Source: Herminiimonas sp. KBW02 (GTDB taxonomy: Bacteria > Pseudomonadota > Gammaproteobacteria > Burkholderiales > Burkholderiaceae_D). From it: 64,000 bases of DNA. The position numbers and the translations under genes were made by a program. This document shows positions 36,041 through 43,837 of the stretch, one piece after another. How positions within the stretch are numbered: the first letter of the stretch is position 1; every line of letters starts with the position of its first letter. The notes beneath the pieces are model-generated. The model did not search any database. It saw nothing but the letters and a program-made list of their open reading frames with translations, and was not told where the DNA came from. The DNA lies in the NCBI RefSeq assembly GCF_003852535.1, contig NZ_QAJP01000005.1, positions 268,403-332,402 of the forward strand, given 5' to 3'.

Positions 36041-36060
36041 GGTGCATTCCAAAAGTCAGT

Positions 36061-37860
36061 TCAGGCTGCCTTGTTGCAATATGCGCGCCAGCCACCGTAT
36101 GCGGTAATGTCTTGCGCACTCTCCAGTGCATAGGGTTCACAGATGAAACCTTTCACCAGTCTGCCATCTGCCAGTTCCAGCGTACCTATACCCAGCGGTG
36201 ACGGTACGCCCGCGACAAAGGAGCCGAAAGCGGTGAGCGGGATATCCCATAGCTCCACCGTAATTGCCGCGCCATCCTTGCTGCGCGCCAGGCCGGGTTT
36301 GGGTGGCACGGTTTGCGCCAGTGCATACAGGCGATAGTTGCTGGCGGTTAGGGTGCTTTCCACCAGCATGGCTTTGCGTTCAGTCAGCTCACGATTCAGC
36401 GGCATGCCGGTCAGGTGAGCGCCGACGACGGCGATGCGCAGATGGCCTGCGGGTACTTCGTCCTTGGTCGGTGTCGCAGCTTCTGCGCTGTGGTAAGGCA
36501 GGCCGGTAGCACCGCGTGGCAAGCCGGTTTGCGCCTGCCAGCGTTTGCCGTATGCAGCCAATGCGTGATCTGACCAGGCCGGGCCTATCAGCGTCAGTCC
36601 GAACGGCAGGCCGTCGCTGCGCAGATTGGCCGGTACTGCCAGCGCGCACCAGTTCAGCAGATTGACGTAGTTGGTGTACTTGCCCATGTGGCTGTTGAGG
36701 CGCACCGGATCGGCTGCGACATCGGCGATTTTGTAATGCGTCGGCGCGGTCGGTACCAGCAAGGCATCGACCGAGGCCATGATTTTGTCGGCAGCGCGCT
36801 TGAGGTCGGCCAGCTTGTATTGCGCATTGAAGGTATCGGTCGCCGAGAATTCCCGGGCGCGGAAGATGATGTTGCGTACGACCGGGTGGATGGCATCCGC
36901 ATGTTCTTCGGCAAAGGCTGCGATGGCCGCATAGCGTTCGGCTACCCATGGCCCATCATAGAGCAGGGCGGTAACCTGATCGAATAGCGAGAAGTCGAGC
37001 GGGATACATTCCGCGCCGCTGGCGCGTACCGCATCCAGTGCTTTCGCATAAGCGGCTTCGGCGACGGCATCGCCATAAAACTCAGGTACAGCCGGGATGC
37101 CGAAACGCGGTTTGGTCGGCAGCGTTGTTGCCACTTGTTCCGGACGCGCACGTGAATAAGCATCTGCGTCATCGTAGCCCGCGGCCTGCGAGTAGACCAG
37201 TTCCGCATCGGCGACGGTGGTCGCGAAGATGGAAACGCAATCCAGTGTGCGGCATGCAGGTACCACGCCGCGGCCGCTGAGTGAGCCTACCGTCGGCTTT
37301 AGTCCCACGATATTGTTGAGACCTGCCGGTACACGACCCGAACCTGCGGTGTCGGTGCCGAGTGAAAACGGTACCAGGCCGCGCGCGACTACTGATGCTG
37401 AACCGGAGCTGGAGCCGCCGGAAACATATTCTGCATCGAAGGTATTCGGCACTACGCCGTAAGGGGAGCGGATACCGACCAGGCCGGTAGCAAACTGATC
37501 GAGATTGGTTTTGCCGATGACGATCGCACCTGCATCCAGCAGGCGCTGCACCACGGTCGCATGTTGTTCTGCGATGTAGGCAAATTCGGGGCAGGCTGCA
37601 GTGGTGCGTATGCCTGCCACATCGATATTGTCCTTGGCTGCAAACGGCACGCCGTACAGAGGCAGCTTGCTCAACTCCGGATCGGCTGCACGCCTGGCTT
37701 CCAGCGCCTGTAATTGTGTTGCCAGATAGGGCTGATCTATCAGCGTGATCCAGGCGACATCATCCTGCGCCATGCTAGCCAGCAAGCCCGGCAGTAGAGA
37801 TGCCGGTGTTGCGCCGTCGCGGTAAGCGTTTTGCCAATCAACTATAGTCCATCCCAACAT
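36061..37860 (-). CDS. atzF: Allophanate hydrolase (AtzF type, stand-alone)
   Basis: 599 residues from the ATG at 37860, with GAGGG 7 nt upstream. The frame remains open to 38124, but that part has no family similarity. The amidase domain carries the Ser-cisSer-Lys triad K76 (AAKDNID), S150 (GGSSSGS) and S174 (DTAGSGRVP), matching K91/S165/S189 of Pseudomonas AtzF. The C-terminal allophanate-hydrolase domain (about 475-599) has VGAHLTGMPLN, LGIGTLEL and ITAYGGWRAY. The enzyme turns allophanate into ammonia and CO2. No urea carboxylase, biuret or cyanurate hydrolase gene is in the window. Confidence 0.93.
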   Translation of the reverse strand: MLGWTIVDWQNAYRDGATPASLLPGLLASMAQDDVAWITLIDQPYLATQLQALEARRAADPELSKLPLYGVPFAAKDNIDVAGIRTTAACPEFAYIAEQHATVVQRLLDAGAIVIGKTNLDQFATGLVGIRSPYGVVPNTFDAEYVSGGSSSGSASVVARGLVPFSLGTDTAGSGRVPAGLNNIVGLKPTVGSLSGRGVVPACRTLDCVSIFATTVADAELVYSQAAGYDDADAYSRARPEQVATTLPTKPRFGIPAVPEFYGDAVAEAAYAKALDAVRASGAECIPLDFSLFDQVTALLYDGPWVAERYAAIAAFAEEHADAIHPVVRNIIFRAREFSATDTFNAQYKLADLKRAADKIMASVDALLVPTAPTHYKIADVAADPVRLNSHMGKYTNYVNLLNWCALAVPANLRSDGLPFGLTLIGPAWSDHALAAYGKRWQAQTGLPRGATGLPYHSAEAATPTKDEVPAGHLRIAVVGAHLTGMPLNRELTERKAMLVESTLTASNYRLYALAQTVPPKPGLARSKDGAAITVELWDIPLTAFGSFVAGVPSPLGIGTLELADGRLVKGFICEPYALESAQDITAYGGWRAYCNKAA

Positions 37861-37873
37861 TTTGAATACCCTC

Positions 37874-37891
37874 ATGTATACAAGTTTGTAT
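37874..37891. promoter_or_regulatory. Candidate GntR operator, copy 2 (atzF promoter)
   Basis: On the - strand CTTGTATACAT (37884 to 37874) matches copy 1 (CTTGTACACAAG) in nine of the first eleven positions. It overlaps a second dyad, ATACAA-GT-TTGTAT (37878-37891). It begins 15 nt past the -12 element, the same offset as copy 1, and abuts the atzF ribosome site. Confidence 0.6.
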
Positions 37892-37898
37892 TTGTTAT

Positions 37899-37914
37899 AG
37901 CATGAGTCATGCCA
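37899..37914 (-). promoter_or_regulatory. Sigma-54-like promoter of atzF-gntR
   Basis: Read on the - strand, TGGCAT-N5-ATGCT keeps the GG and GC doublets at the exact sigma-54 spacing with two mismatches to the consensus. A TATAAC just beyond (37900-37895 on -) could also act as a sigma-70 -10. Confidence 0.6.
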
Positions 37915-38293
37915 GACAAAATTGGCAAGCTTTTGCTCATGGCAGGGCAGATGTATGTACTCTTCCATGTGGCCTGATTCGCCTTGGTGCGGGCGCGCAC
38001 TTTTCGAGTGCGTTTGTGTGTTGCGTACGATAAGCGTGCGCCTTTTCTTCGCAATTTTCCTCCCGATATTCACGGCAAATTTCTTTGTTGTTTTTGCTGA
38101 TCGTCGCGTCACGAAACACATCACTTCTCATAGCAAATTTCATTTTGCTTCACATCGGATTGCATCCTTTTCACGCCTTCGCCGGAATCAGCTATGACAG
38201 AATTTGCGTCGCTGTTCAGCTATAAAAATCAATTAAAAAAATGACGTCGGCTTCATGCCTGCTAACGATTACCCCCATTTCCTGGGAGACTAA
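37915..38293. promoter_or_regulatory. A/T-rich divergent region between atzF and the lactate-type permease
   Basis: No gene is convincing here. It holds an NtrC-like site at 37997-38011 and two direct copies of GCAAATTTC (38073-38081 and 38133-38141), the second within a GCAAA/TTTGC inverted repeat. A TATAAA (38221-38226) may be the permease -10; GGGAG at about 38284 is its ribosome site. Confidence 0.5.
37997..38011. promoter_or_regulatory. NtrC-like enhancer site upstream of atzF
   Basis: GCACT-N5-AGTGC is a perfect dyad that fits GCACY-N5-RGTGC, 83 bp upstream of the atzF sigma-54 -24 box. An outward-facing GGTGC and GCAC pair lies next to it (37986-38000). Confidence 0.55.
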
Positions 38294-39946
38294 ATGATGT
38301 GGTCACACGTGTACGATCCTTTCAACAACGCGCTACTTTCAACGCTGGCGGCAGCAGTCCCTGTCGTCGTGATGTTGTCAGCGTTGGCTTTCTTTCATAT
38401 CAGGGCACATATTGCCGCGCTGCTCGGTCTGGGCTCGGCTATCGTGGTCGCGATATTCTGTTTCACCATGCCGGCGTCGAGTGCGCTGTCATCAGCCGCT
38501 TACGGAGCCGCCAACGGTCTGATGCCTATCGGCTGGATCATCCTGAACGTGATTTTTCTGTATCAACTCACTGAACGTAAAGGCTACTTCAAGGTGCTGC
38601 AGGAAAGCATCACCGGCATTACGACGGACCGACGGCTGCAACTGTTGCTGGTGGCGTTTTCCTTCGGCGCATTCTTTGAAGGTGCGGGTGGCTTCGGTAC
38701 ACCGGTAGCGGTGACCGGTGCCATGCTGATCGGACTCGGCTTTGCGCCTTTGGCGGCTTCCGGTTTGTCGCTGATTGCGAACACTGCGCCAGTAGCGTTC
38801 GGCGCATTGGGTACACCTATCATCGCGCTGGCTGGTGTGACCGGACTCGATATGTTGCAACTGTCGGGCATGGTCGGTCGTCAGTTACCGGTGTTCTCTA
38901 TGCTGGTGCCGTTCTGGCTGATCTGGGCCTTCTGTGGTTTCCGCGGCATGCTGGCCGTGTGGCCCGCAATTCTGGTGGCGGCTGCTGCGTTCGCGGTACC
39001 GCAATACCTGATTTCAAATTTCCACGGACCGTGGTTGGTGGACGTCGGCGCAGCGATCTCGTCGATGGTCTTGCTGACCCTGTTTCTGCGTGTATGGAAG
39101 CCTGCAACTATCTGGACTTCGGCCGCAGGCAAGTTCAAGGCTGCGCCGCAACAGCAGCAGGCATCGGTCATCCATACGCATACACGTGAAGCAGTGATAC
39201 GTGCCTGGTTGCCGTGGTTCATTTTGTCGGTGCTGGTGTTTCTGTGGGGCATACCGGGCTGGAAGAAGATGCTGGATGGCATCTCGGTACTGCGTTTCGA
39301 GTGGCCGTGGTTGCATATGTTGACGCAGAAGATGCCGCCGGTCGCTTTGCATCCTCATGTGGAAGCCGCCATCTTTAACCTGAACTGGCTGTCTGCAACT
39401 GGTACAGGGATCTTCATTGCATCGATGATTTCTGGCCTGGTGATGGGCTATCGCTTCAAGCAATTGTTTGTCGTGTATTGGGACACGCTGAAGATACTGC
39501 GTCATTCGCTGATTGCGATTGCTGCCATGCTCGCGCTCGGTTACATCACACGTTACTCCGGCATGGATTCGACCCTGGGCCTGGCGTTTGCGCACACCGG
39601 CGCGTTCTATCCTTTCTTCGGCACCCTGCTGGGCTGGATGGGCGTCGCGCTGACTGGCTCCGATACCGCAGCGAATGTCCTGTTCGGCGGCTTGCAAAAA
39701 ACCACGGCAGAGCAACTCGGCCTGAACCCTGTGTTGATGGCGTCAGCCAATTCATCGGGTGGCGTGATGGGCAAGATGATCGATGCGCAATCCATCGTAG
39801 TGGCTGCAACAGCAACCAAGTGGTATGGCCATGAAGGCGAGATCTTGCGCTATGTCTTCTTCCATTCAATCGCGCTGGCTTGCCTGGTTGGTTTGTTCGT
39901 CACGCTGCAGGCTTACGTCTTCCCGTTCACCCTGATGGTCTGGTAA
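38294..39946 (+). CDS. lldP: L-lactate permease family transporter (LldP/GlcA type)
   Basis: A 550-residue protein with about 13-14 transmembrane helices. Conserved LldP pieces include NVIFLYQLTERKGYFKVLQ, FSFGAFFEGAGGFGTPVAVT (about 119-138), LIANTAPVAFGALGTPI and LGYITRYSGMDSTLG, plus LTGSDTAANVLFGGLQ and ASANSSGGVMGKMI near the end. Family members import lactate, glycolate and other 2-hydroxy acids with protons. The following nitrilase and mandelate racemase suggest an aromatic or aliphatic 2-hydroxy acid. ATG at 38294 or 38297. Confidence 0.93.
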   Translation: MMWSHVYDPFNNALLSTLAAAVPVVVMLSALAFFHIRAHIAALLGLGSAIVVAIFCFTMPASSALSSAAYGAANGLMPIGWIILNVIFLYQLTERKGYFKVLQESITGITTDRRLQLLLVAFSFGAFFEGAGGFGTPVAVTGAMLIGLGFAPLAASGLSLIANTAPVAFGALGTPIIALAGVTGLDMLQLSGMVGRQLPVFSMLVPFWLIWAFCGFRGMLAVWPAILVAAAAFAVPQYLISNFHGPWLVDVGAAISSMVLLTLFLRVWKPATIWTSAAGKFKAAPQQQQASVIHTHTREAVIRAWLPWFILSVLVFLWGIPGWKKMLDGISVLRFEWPWLHMLTQKMPPVALHPHVEAAIFNLNWLSATGTGIFIASMISGLVMGYRFKQLFVVYWDTLKILRHSLIAIAAMLALGYITRYSGMDSTLGLAFAHTGAFYPFFGTLLGWMGVALTGSDTAANVLFGGLQKTTAEQLGLNPVLMASANSSGGVMGKMIDAQSIVVAATATKWYGHEGEILRYVFFHSIALACLVGLFVTLQAYVFPFTLMVW

Positions 39947-39960
39947 CGGCTCTGGCATGA

Positions 39961-39983
39961 GGGATGCAGTTTTCCTGCATCCC
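39961..39983 (+). terminator. Hairpin after the permease gene
   Basis: GGGATGCAG (39961-39969) and CTGCATCCC (39975-39983) form a perfect 9-bp stem with a 5-nt loop, 14 nt after the permease stop. No T tract follows, so it may protect the 3' end or terminate only weakly. Confidence 0.5.
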
Positions 39984-40040
39984 GGATGCAAATCATTTCA
40001 ATCTGTAAAGCGCTCTTTTTTCGCTATACCCCGCCTATAG

Positions 40041-40056
40041 TGGCACGTGACTTCCG
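40041..40056 (+). promoter_or_regulatory. Degenerate sigma-54-like element upstream of the nitrilase
   Basis: TGGCACG is a perfect -24 box, but at the -12 position TTCC replaces TTGC, breaking the GC doublet. It lies 58 nt before the nitrilase ATG. TATAGT (40036-40041) overlaps it and could be a sigma-70 -10 instead. No NtrC-like site is seen upstream. Confidence 0.25.
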
Positions 40057-40098
40057 GACGCAGTATCCGGACTCAAAACATATTTTAGGAGAGTAGTA

Positions 40099-41166
40099 AT
40101 GAAGGAATATCCAAAATTCAAGGCAGCAGCATGTCATGCAGCGCCTATCTATTTCGACACCCCTGCCACCATCGATAAAGCTTGCGACCTGATTGCGGAA
40201 GCTGCGCGCAATGGCGCTTCGCTGATTGCATTCCCTGAAGCGTTTGTCTCTGCATTCCCGATCTGGTGTGGTGTATGGGCACCGGTAGAAACGCATGAAT
40301 TCTTTTTCAAACTGGCGTCGTCGGCGATAACAATCAATGGCCCGGAAGTAGCGCAGTTGCGCGAAGCAGCACGTCGTCATGGCGTGTTTGTTTCGATGGG
40401 TATCAATGAAGGCACACCTGTCAGCATGGGTTGCGTCTGGGATACCAACATACTGATCGGCGACGACGGCAGCATCCTGAATCGTCATCGAAAACTGATC
40501 GCCACCCATTGGGAAAAGCTGGCATGGGCCAGCGGCGATGGCAGTGGCTTGCGCGTAGTCGATACACGCATCGGCCGCATCGGCGCACTGGTGTGCGGTG
40601 AAAACACAAACGCACTGGCGCGCTTCTCGCTGATGGCGCAAGGCGAAAACGTGCACATTTCCGCCTACTCACCACGCTGGCCTACCCATCCGTCCGGTGA
40701 AGTCGCGTATGACCTGGAAGCATCGATCCGCCTGCGTGCCGGAGCCGCTGCGTTTGAAGGCAAGATGTTCAACATCGTTGCCTCCGGCTTCCTGCCGCCA
40801 GAAGCGATCGATATGATTAGCCGCAACGATCCGCGTGTACGTCGCCTGATGGAAGAAGCATCGAAGAGCGTCTCCATGATCATGGGGCCGGACGGCATGC
40901 CGATCAGCGATACCCTGCAGGATGAAGAAGGCATTGTGTATGCCGATATCGATCTCGCCAAATGTGTCGTACCTAAACAGTTCCAGGACGTGGTCGGTTA
41001 CTACAATCGCTTCGATGTATTCGAATTGAAGGTCAATCGTCGAGCGCTGACGCCGGTCGAGTTCAATGATGCGGCAGCGGAAGCGGAGCGCGCGCAGTTT
41101 GCTGCCGAGCTCGGGCCTTTACCTGCACTGTCACGCGCACCTGACGGTAGCGACCGTTTGCAATAA
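40099..41166 (+). CDS. Nitrilase (carbon-nitrogen hydrolase)
   Basis: A 355-residue member of the true nitrilase branch, preceded by AGGAG (40088-40092). The catalytic triad is E47 (AFPEAF), K132 (RHRKLIATHWE) and C166 (LVCGENTN); the motif is CGEN rather than the CWE of many nitrilases. It converts a nitrile to the carboxylic acid and ammonia. Close coupling to mandelate racemase (18 nt) and a hydroxy-acid-type permease points to 2-hydroxynitriles such as mandelonitrile or lactonitrile. This substrate is inferred from context only. Confidence 0.88.
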   Translation: MKEYPKFKAAACHAAPIYFDTPATIDKACDLIAEAARNGASLIAFPEAFVSAFPIWCGVWAPVETHEFFFKLASSAITINGPEVAQLREAARRHGVFVSMGINEGTPVSMGCVWDTNILIGDDGSILNRHRKLIATHWEKLAWASGDGSGLRVVDTRIGRIGALVCGENTNALARFSLMAQGENVHISAYSPRWPTHPSGEVAYDLEASIRLRAGAAAFEGKMFNIVASGFLPPEAIDMISRNDPRVRRLMEEASKSVSMIMGPDGMPISDTLQDEEGIVYADIDLAKCVVPKQFQDVVGYYNRFDVFELKVNRRALTPVEFNDAAAEAERAQFAAELGPLPALSRAPDGSDRLQ

Positions 41167-41184
41167 GCAGGAGCAAGACGAATT

Positions 41185-42282
41185 ATGTCTTTACCCCTAA
41201 TCACAGAAATGCGTGTACGCGCATTGATCGTACCGCTGTCGCAACCGTTGAAGACGGCAAGCGGGACGGTACATGCAGCACCCATGCTGTTGCTGGATGT
41301 GCAGACCGATGCCGGTGTCTGCGGTCATGCGTATATCTTCACTTACACGCCGCTGGTACTGGGCGCAGTCAAACAACTGGCGACTGACCTGACCTTGTTG
41401 CTCGAAGGTCAGCCGCTGGACCCGCTGGGTTTGACACAGAACCTGCGCAGTCGCTTCATGTTGATCGGTACCTATGGTTTGCTGGATATGGTGCTGGCCG
41501 GTATCGATATGGCGGTGTGGGATGCGCATGCGAAGTTTCTTCAGCTGCCGCTGGTACGTGCGCTGGGTGGCAGTGTCGGCAGTGGTACTGCAGCTGACGG
41601 TATCCCCGCGTATGCCAGTTTCGGTATGGATGGGCTGGCCGATGCAGTCAAGCATGTGGCCGCTGCAGTGGAGCGTGGTTTCAAGGCGATCAAGATCAAG
41701 ATCGGTTATCCGACCCTGCAGGAAGATATCGCGGTGGTGCGTGCAGCGATCAAGGCAACGGAAGGTGCGGCGCGCCTGATGGTCGATTACAACCAGAGCC
41801 TGGATGTAGCCGAAGCGATGGTGCGTTGTTCGGCGCTGGATGATCAAGGCTTGCTGTGGATAGAGGAACCGACCCGTTACGACGATAACTGTGGTCATGC
41901 GCAAATTGCCGCTGCCATCAAAACACCATTGCAATTAGGCGAGAACCTGTGGGGGCCGCGTCAGGTGGCAGAGAGCTTGCGCATGAAGGCGTCGGATTAC
42001 ATGATGCCGGATCTGATGAAGATAGGTGGTGTGTCGGGCTGGATGCAGACGGTCGGTTTGTGCGCGGCGAATAATATGCGCGTCTCGAATCACTTCTTCC
42101 AGGAAATCAGTGTGCACTTGCTGCGCGTGACACCGACTGCGCATTACATAGAGTATTTCCAGATGGCAGATCCGATACTGGTCGATCCATTGCAGGTGCG
42201 CAATGGCAACGCGATCGTACGGGATAGTCCTGGCAACGGTATCCAGTGGAAAGAGGAGGCCGTTGAACGTTACACCCTCTGA
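41185..42282 (+). CDS. mdlA: Mandelate racemase (enolase superfamily)
   Basis: A 365-residue enzyme. Aligned from memory to Pseudomonas putida MdlA, all catalytic and metal residues are kept with a constant +6 offset: K170 and K172 (KIKIGYP; K164/K166), D201, E227 and E253 (magnesium ligands), D276, H303 (SNHFFQEISVHLL; the D270-H297 dyad) and E323 (E317). This set distinguishes mandelate racemase from other enolase-superfamily enzymes. It interconverts the enantiomers of a 2-hydroxy acid. AGGAG is at 41169. No mandelate dehydrogenase or benzoylformate decarboxylase is nearby. Confidence 0.85.
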   Translation: MSLPLITEMRVRALIVPLSQPLKTASGTVHAAPMLLLDVQTDAGVCGHAYIFTYTPLVLGAVKQLATDLTLLLEGQPLDPLGLTQNLRSRFMLIGTYGLLDMVLAGIDMAVWDAHAKFLQLPLVRALGGSVGSGTAADGIPAYASFGMDGLADAVKHVAAAVERGFKAIKIKIGYPTLQEDIAVVRAAIKATEGAARLMVDYNQSLDVAEAMVRCSALDDQGLLWIEEPTRYDDNCGHAQIAAAIKTPLQLGENLWGPRQVAESLRMKASDYMMPDLMKIGGVSGWMQTVGLCAANNMRVSNHFFQEISVHLLRVTPTAHYIEYFQMADPILVDPLQVRNGNAIVRDSPGNGIQWKEEAVERYTL

Positions 42283-42299
42283 TGATGGTGTGTCTCTTC

Positions 42300-42339
42300 A
42301 GGCAGTGCCGCGCGCGTGCGAGGTGCTGCCTATTTTTTT
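42300..42339 (+). terminator. Terminator of the nitrilase-racemase operon
   Basis: AGGCAG (42300-42305) and CTGCCT (42326-42331) with G/C-rich inner pairing are followed by A and seven T. It overlaps the 3' end of the convergent LysR gene. Confidence 0.7.
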
Positions 42340-43280
42340 CTTTTGCCTGATGGTTTGGCGGCTAGCGCCAATGCCTGCATTGCATCTTCACGCTCAAGGT
42401 CGCTGCGCAGCCAGTTGATTACTTCCAGCGACTCCGTATGTTGCAAGGCTTCCGGCAAACAGGTTGCGAAGTAAGAGTATGCAGGTTTCGCACTCAAATC
42501 AAATACCGGTACCAGCCGACCGCTGTCTGTCAGTGAGGCTGCCATCTTCGGGCGTGCCAGCGCGACGCCATGCCCCCATGCTGCCGCCTGCATGCAGGAA
42601 CCGATATCAACGAATTGCAGCGTACCGACCGGCTCGCGCCAGTCCAGTCCGGCCGCCTGGAACCAAGGGTGCCACGGTTCTATCGTGCAGCGTAGCAAGG
42701 TCGCGCGCTGCAGGTCTTCATAAGTCTCAAACGGGCCGTGTTGCGCCAGGTATTCCGGGCTGCACATGGGTAGCACATCTTCATCGAGTATGCGCGTGAC
42801 GTGATAGCCGGGATAGTGGCCTATGCCAAAGCGTATCTCTATATCCGAATCGTCCGCTTTCAAGCCGACCAGTGGTACCGATAGCTGCAATTCAAAGCGC
42901 AGTGCCGGGAAGTTTTCCTGCAATAAGCTCAGGCGCGGAATGATGATCTGGTAGGCAAAGGTTGGCGGTGCGGCGATGCGCAATTGCTTTTTGACTTTGC
43001 TGCTGGCAGCCGGATTGCGGCCGAAGTGACTCAGTGTATTGAGGGCATTGCGTACAGCTTCCAGGTAAGCCTGACCGTCGGCGGTGAGCACTGCTTCGCC
43101 ACTGGTCTTGCGGAATAGTTGCAGATTGGTCGCTTCTTCCAGCTGCTTGATGCGATGACTGACTGCACTCGGTGAGATACACAATTCGCGTGCAACCAGT
43201 ACGCCGCTGCCCAGACGTGCACGCGCTTCAAATGCAATCAGACAGGGAATCGGTGGCAGGCGGAAATCGATAGTAGACAT
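42330..43280 (-). CDS. LysR family transcriptional regulator (GcvA-like)
   Basis: 316 residues. The N-terminal helix-turn-helix lies at about 18-66 (ARLGSGVLVARELCISPSAV then SHRIKQLEEATNLQLFRKTSG). The effector domain contains VPLVGLKADDSDIEIRFGIG and DEDVLPMCSPEYLAQHGP, as in GcvA-type regulators. It converges on the racemase gene and could control the nitrilase-racemase or permease operons. No divergent target is adjacent. Confidence 0.9.
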   Translation of the reverse strand: MSTIDFRLPPIPCLIAFEARARLGSGVLVARELCISPSAVSHRIKQLEEATNLQLFRKTSGEAVLTADGQAYLEAVRNALNTLSHFGRNPAASSKVKKQLRIAAPPTFAYQIIIPRLSLLQENFPALRFELQLSVPLVGLKADDSDIEIRFGIGHYPGYHVTRILDEDVLPMCSPEYLAQHGPFETYEDLQRATLLRCTIEPWHPWFQAAGLDWREPVGTLQFVDIGSCMQAAAWGHGVALARPKMAASLTDSGRLVPVFDLSAKPAYSYFATCLPEALQHTESLEVINWLRSDLEREDAMQALALAAKPSGKRKK

Positions 43281-43342
43281 GGACGTGCTAGCTCGATGGT
43301 GATGTGCAATGAACGATTATAGAGCGCTATGCGGAGATACGA

Positions 43343-43837
43343 TTAACCGTAAGCACCACCAGTGAGAAATAAATCTGTCATGCGCGCCATGCTGATGACG
43401 ATGGTGGTGAATGTGCAGGCGAAAGTGAGCACGATCAGAATGACGACAGACCAGCGTGAGTCTGATTGTTGCGCCGAAAGTTCATTATGTTTCGCATCCC
43501 ATTTTTCATCCGGTGTGAGTCCGATCACGAGCGCTTCTATCCACGCCGCGAAGACAGGAATAGGGAACAGGCTGAGCAAATTCAGCGCCAGTGAATTCGA
43601 TGTCTGCGCGACGAGCAAGGTCAGCACGAAGAGAACGAAAGCGCAGAAGTAAATCCACGCCCAAAAGTCCTTGCGACCATATAAATAAAAACGATGTGCA
43701 CCGGTACCGCCGAGCAAGACCGCCAGCAAAGTGGTGCTGGTTTTGCTTTTGTGTCTGCTGCTCAGTAGTGGCGTGTGACGGCTGGAAGAATGATGTGATG
43801 CAGGCATGGACTTAACGTGAGCGATAGCGATTGACAT
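43343..43837 (-). CDS. TM2 domain membrane protein
   Basis: 164 residues from 43837; a second ATG at 43807 is possible. KTSTTLLAVLLGGTGAHRFYLYGRKDFWAWIYF (about 32-64) is a TM2 domain: a Gly-rich helix, the GAHRFYLG-like turn, then a second helix. Two further hydrophobic segments follow (about 70-90 and 131-152). Role unknown. The start overlaps the end of the upstream cytochrome gene by 26 nt, so it belongs to that operon. Confidence 0.8.
   Translation of the reverse strand: MSIAIAHVKSMPASHHSSSRHTPLLSSRHKSKTSTTLLAVLLGGTGAHRFYLYGRKDFWAWIYFCAFVLFVLTLLVAQTSNSLALNLLSLFPIPVFAAWIEALVIGLTPDEKWDAKHNELSAQQSDSRWSVVILIVLTFACTFTTIVISMARMTDLFLTGGAYG

Noticed and set aside
37929-37945. Rightward TGGCAA...TTGCT resembling a sigma-54 promoter
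   Set aside because: The spacing is one base short and it is about 350 bp from the next rightward gene.
37861-38124. N-terminal extension of atzF by 88 residues
   Set aside because: The extension covers the promoter and operator, has no family similarity, and the ATG at 37860 has a good ribosome site.
38073-38141. Direct repeats considered as a CRISPR remnant
   Set aside because: Only two 9-bp copies, no spacer regularity and no cas genes. No CRISPR array was seen anywhere in the window.
37861-38293. Guanidine-type riboswitch upstream of atzF, as at urea-carboxylase-like operons
   Set aside because: I could not find the conserved riboswitch core by eye, and the promoter start leaves a leader of only about 28 nt.
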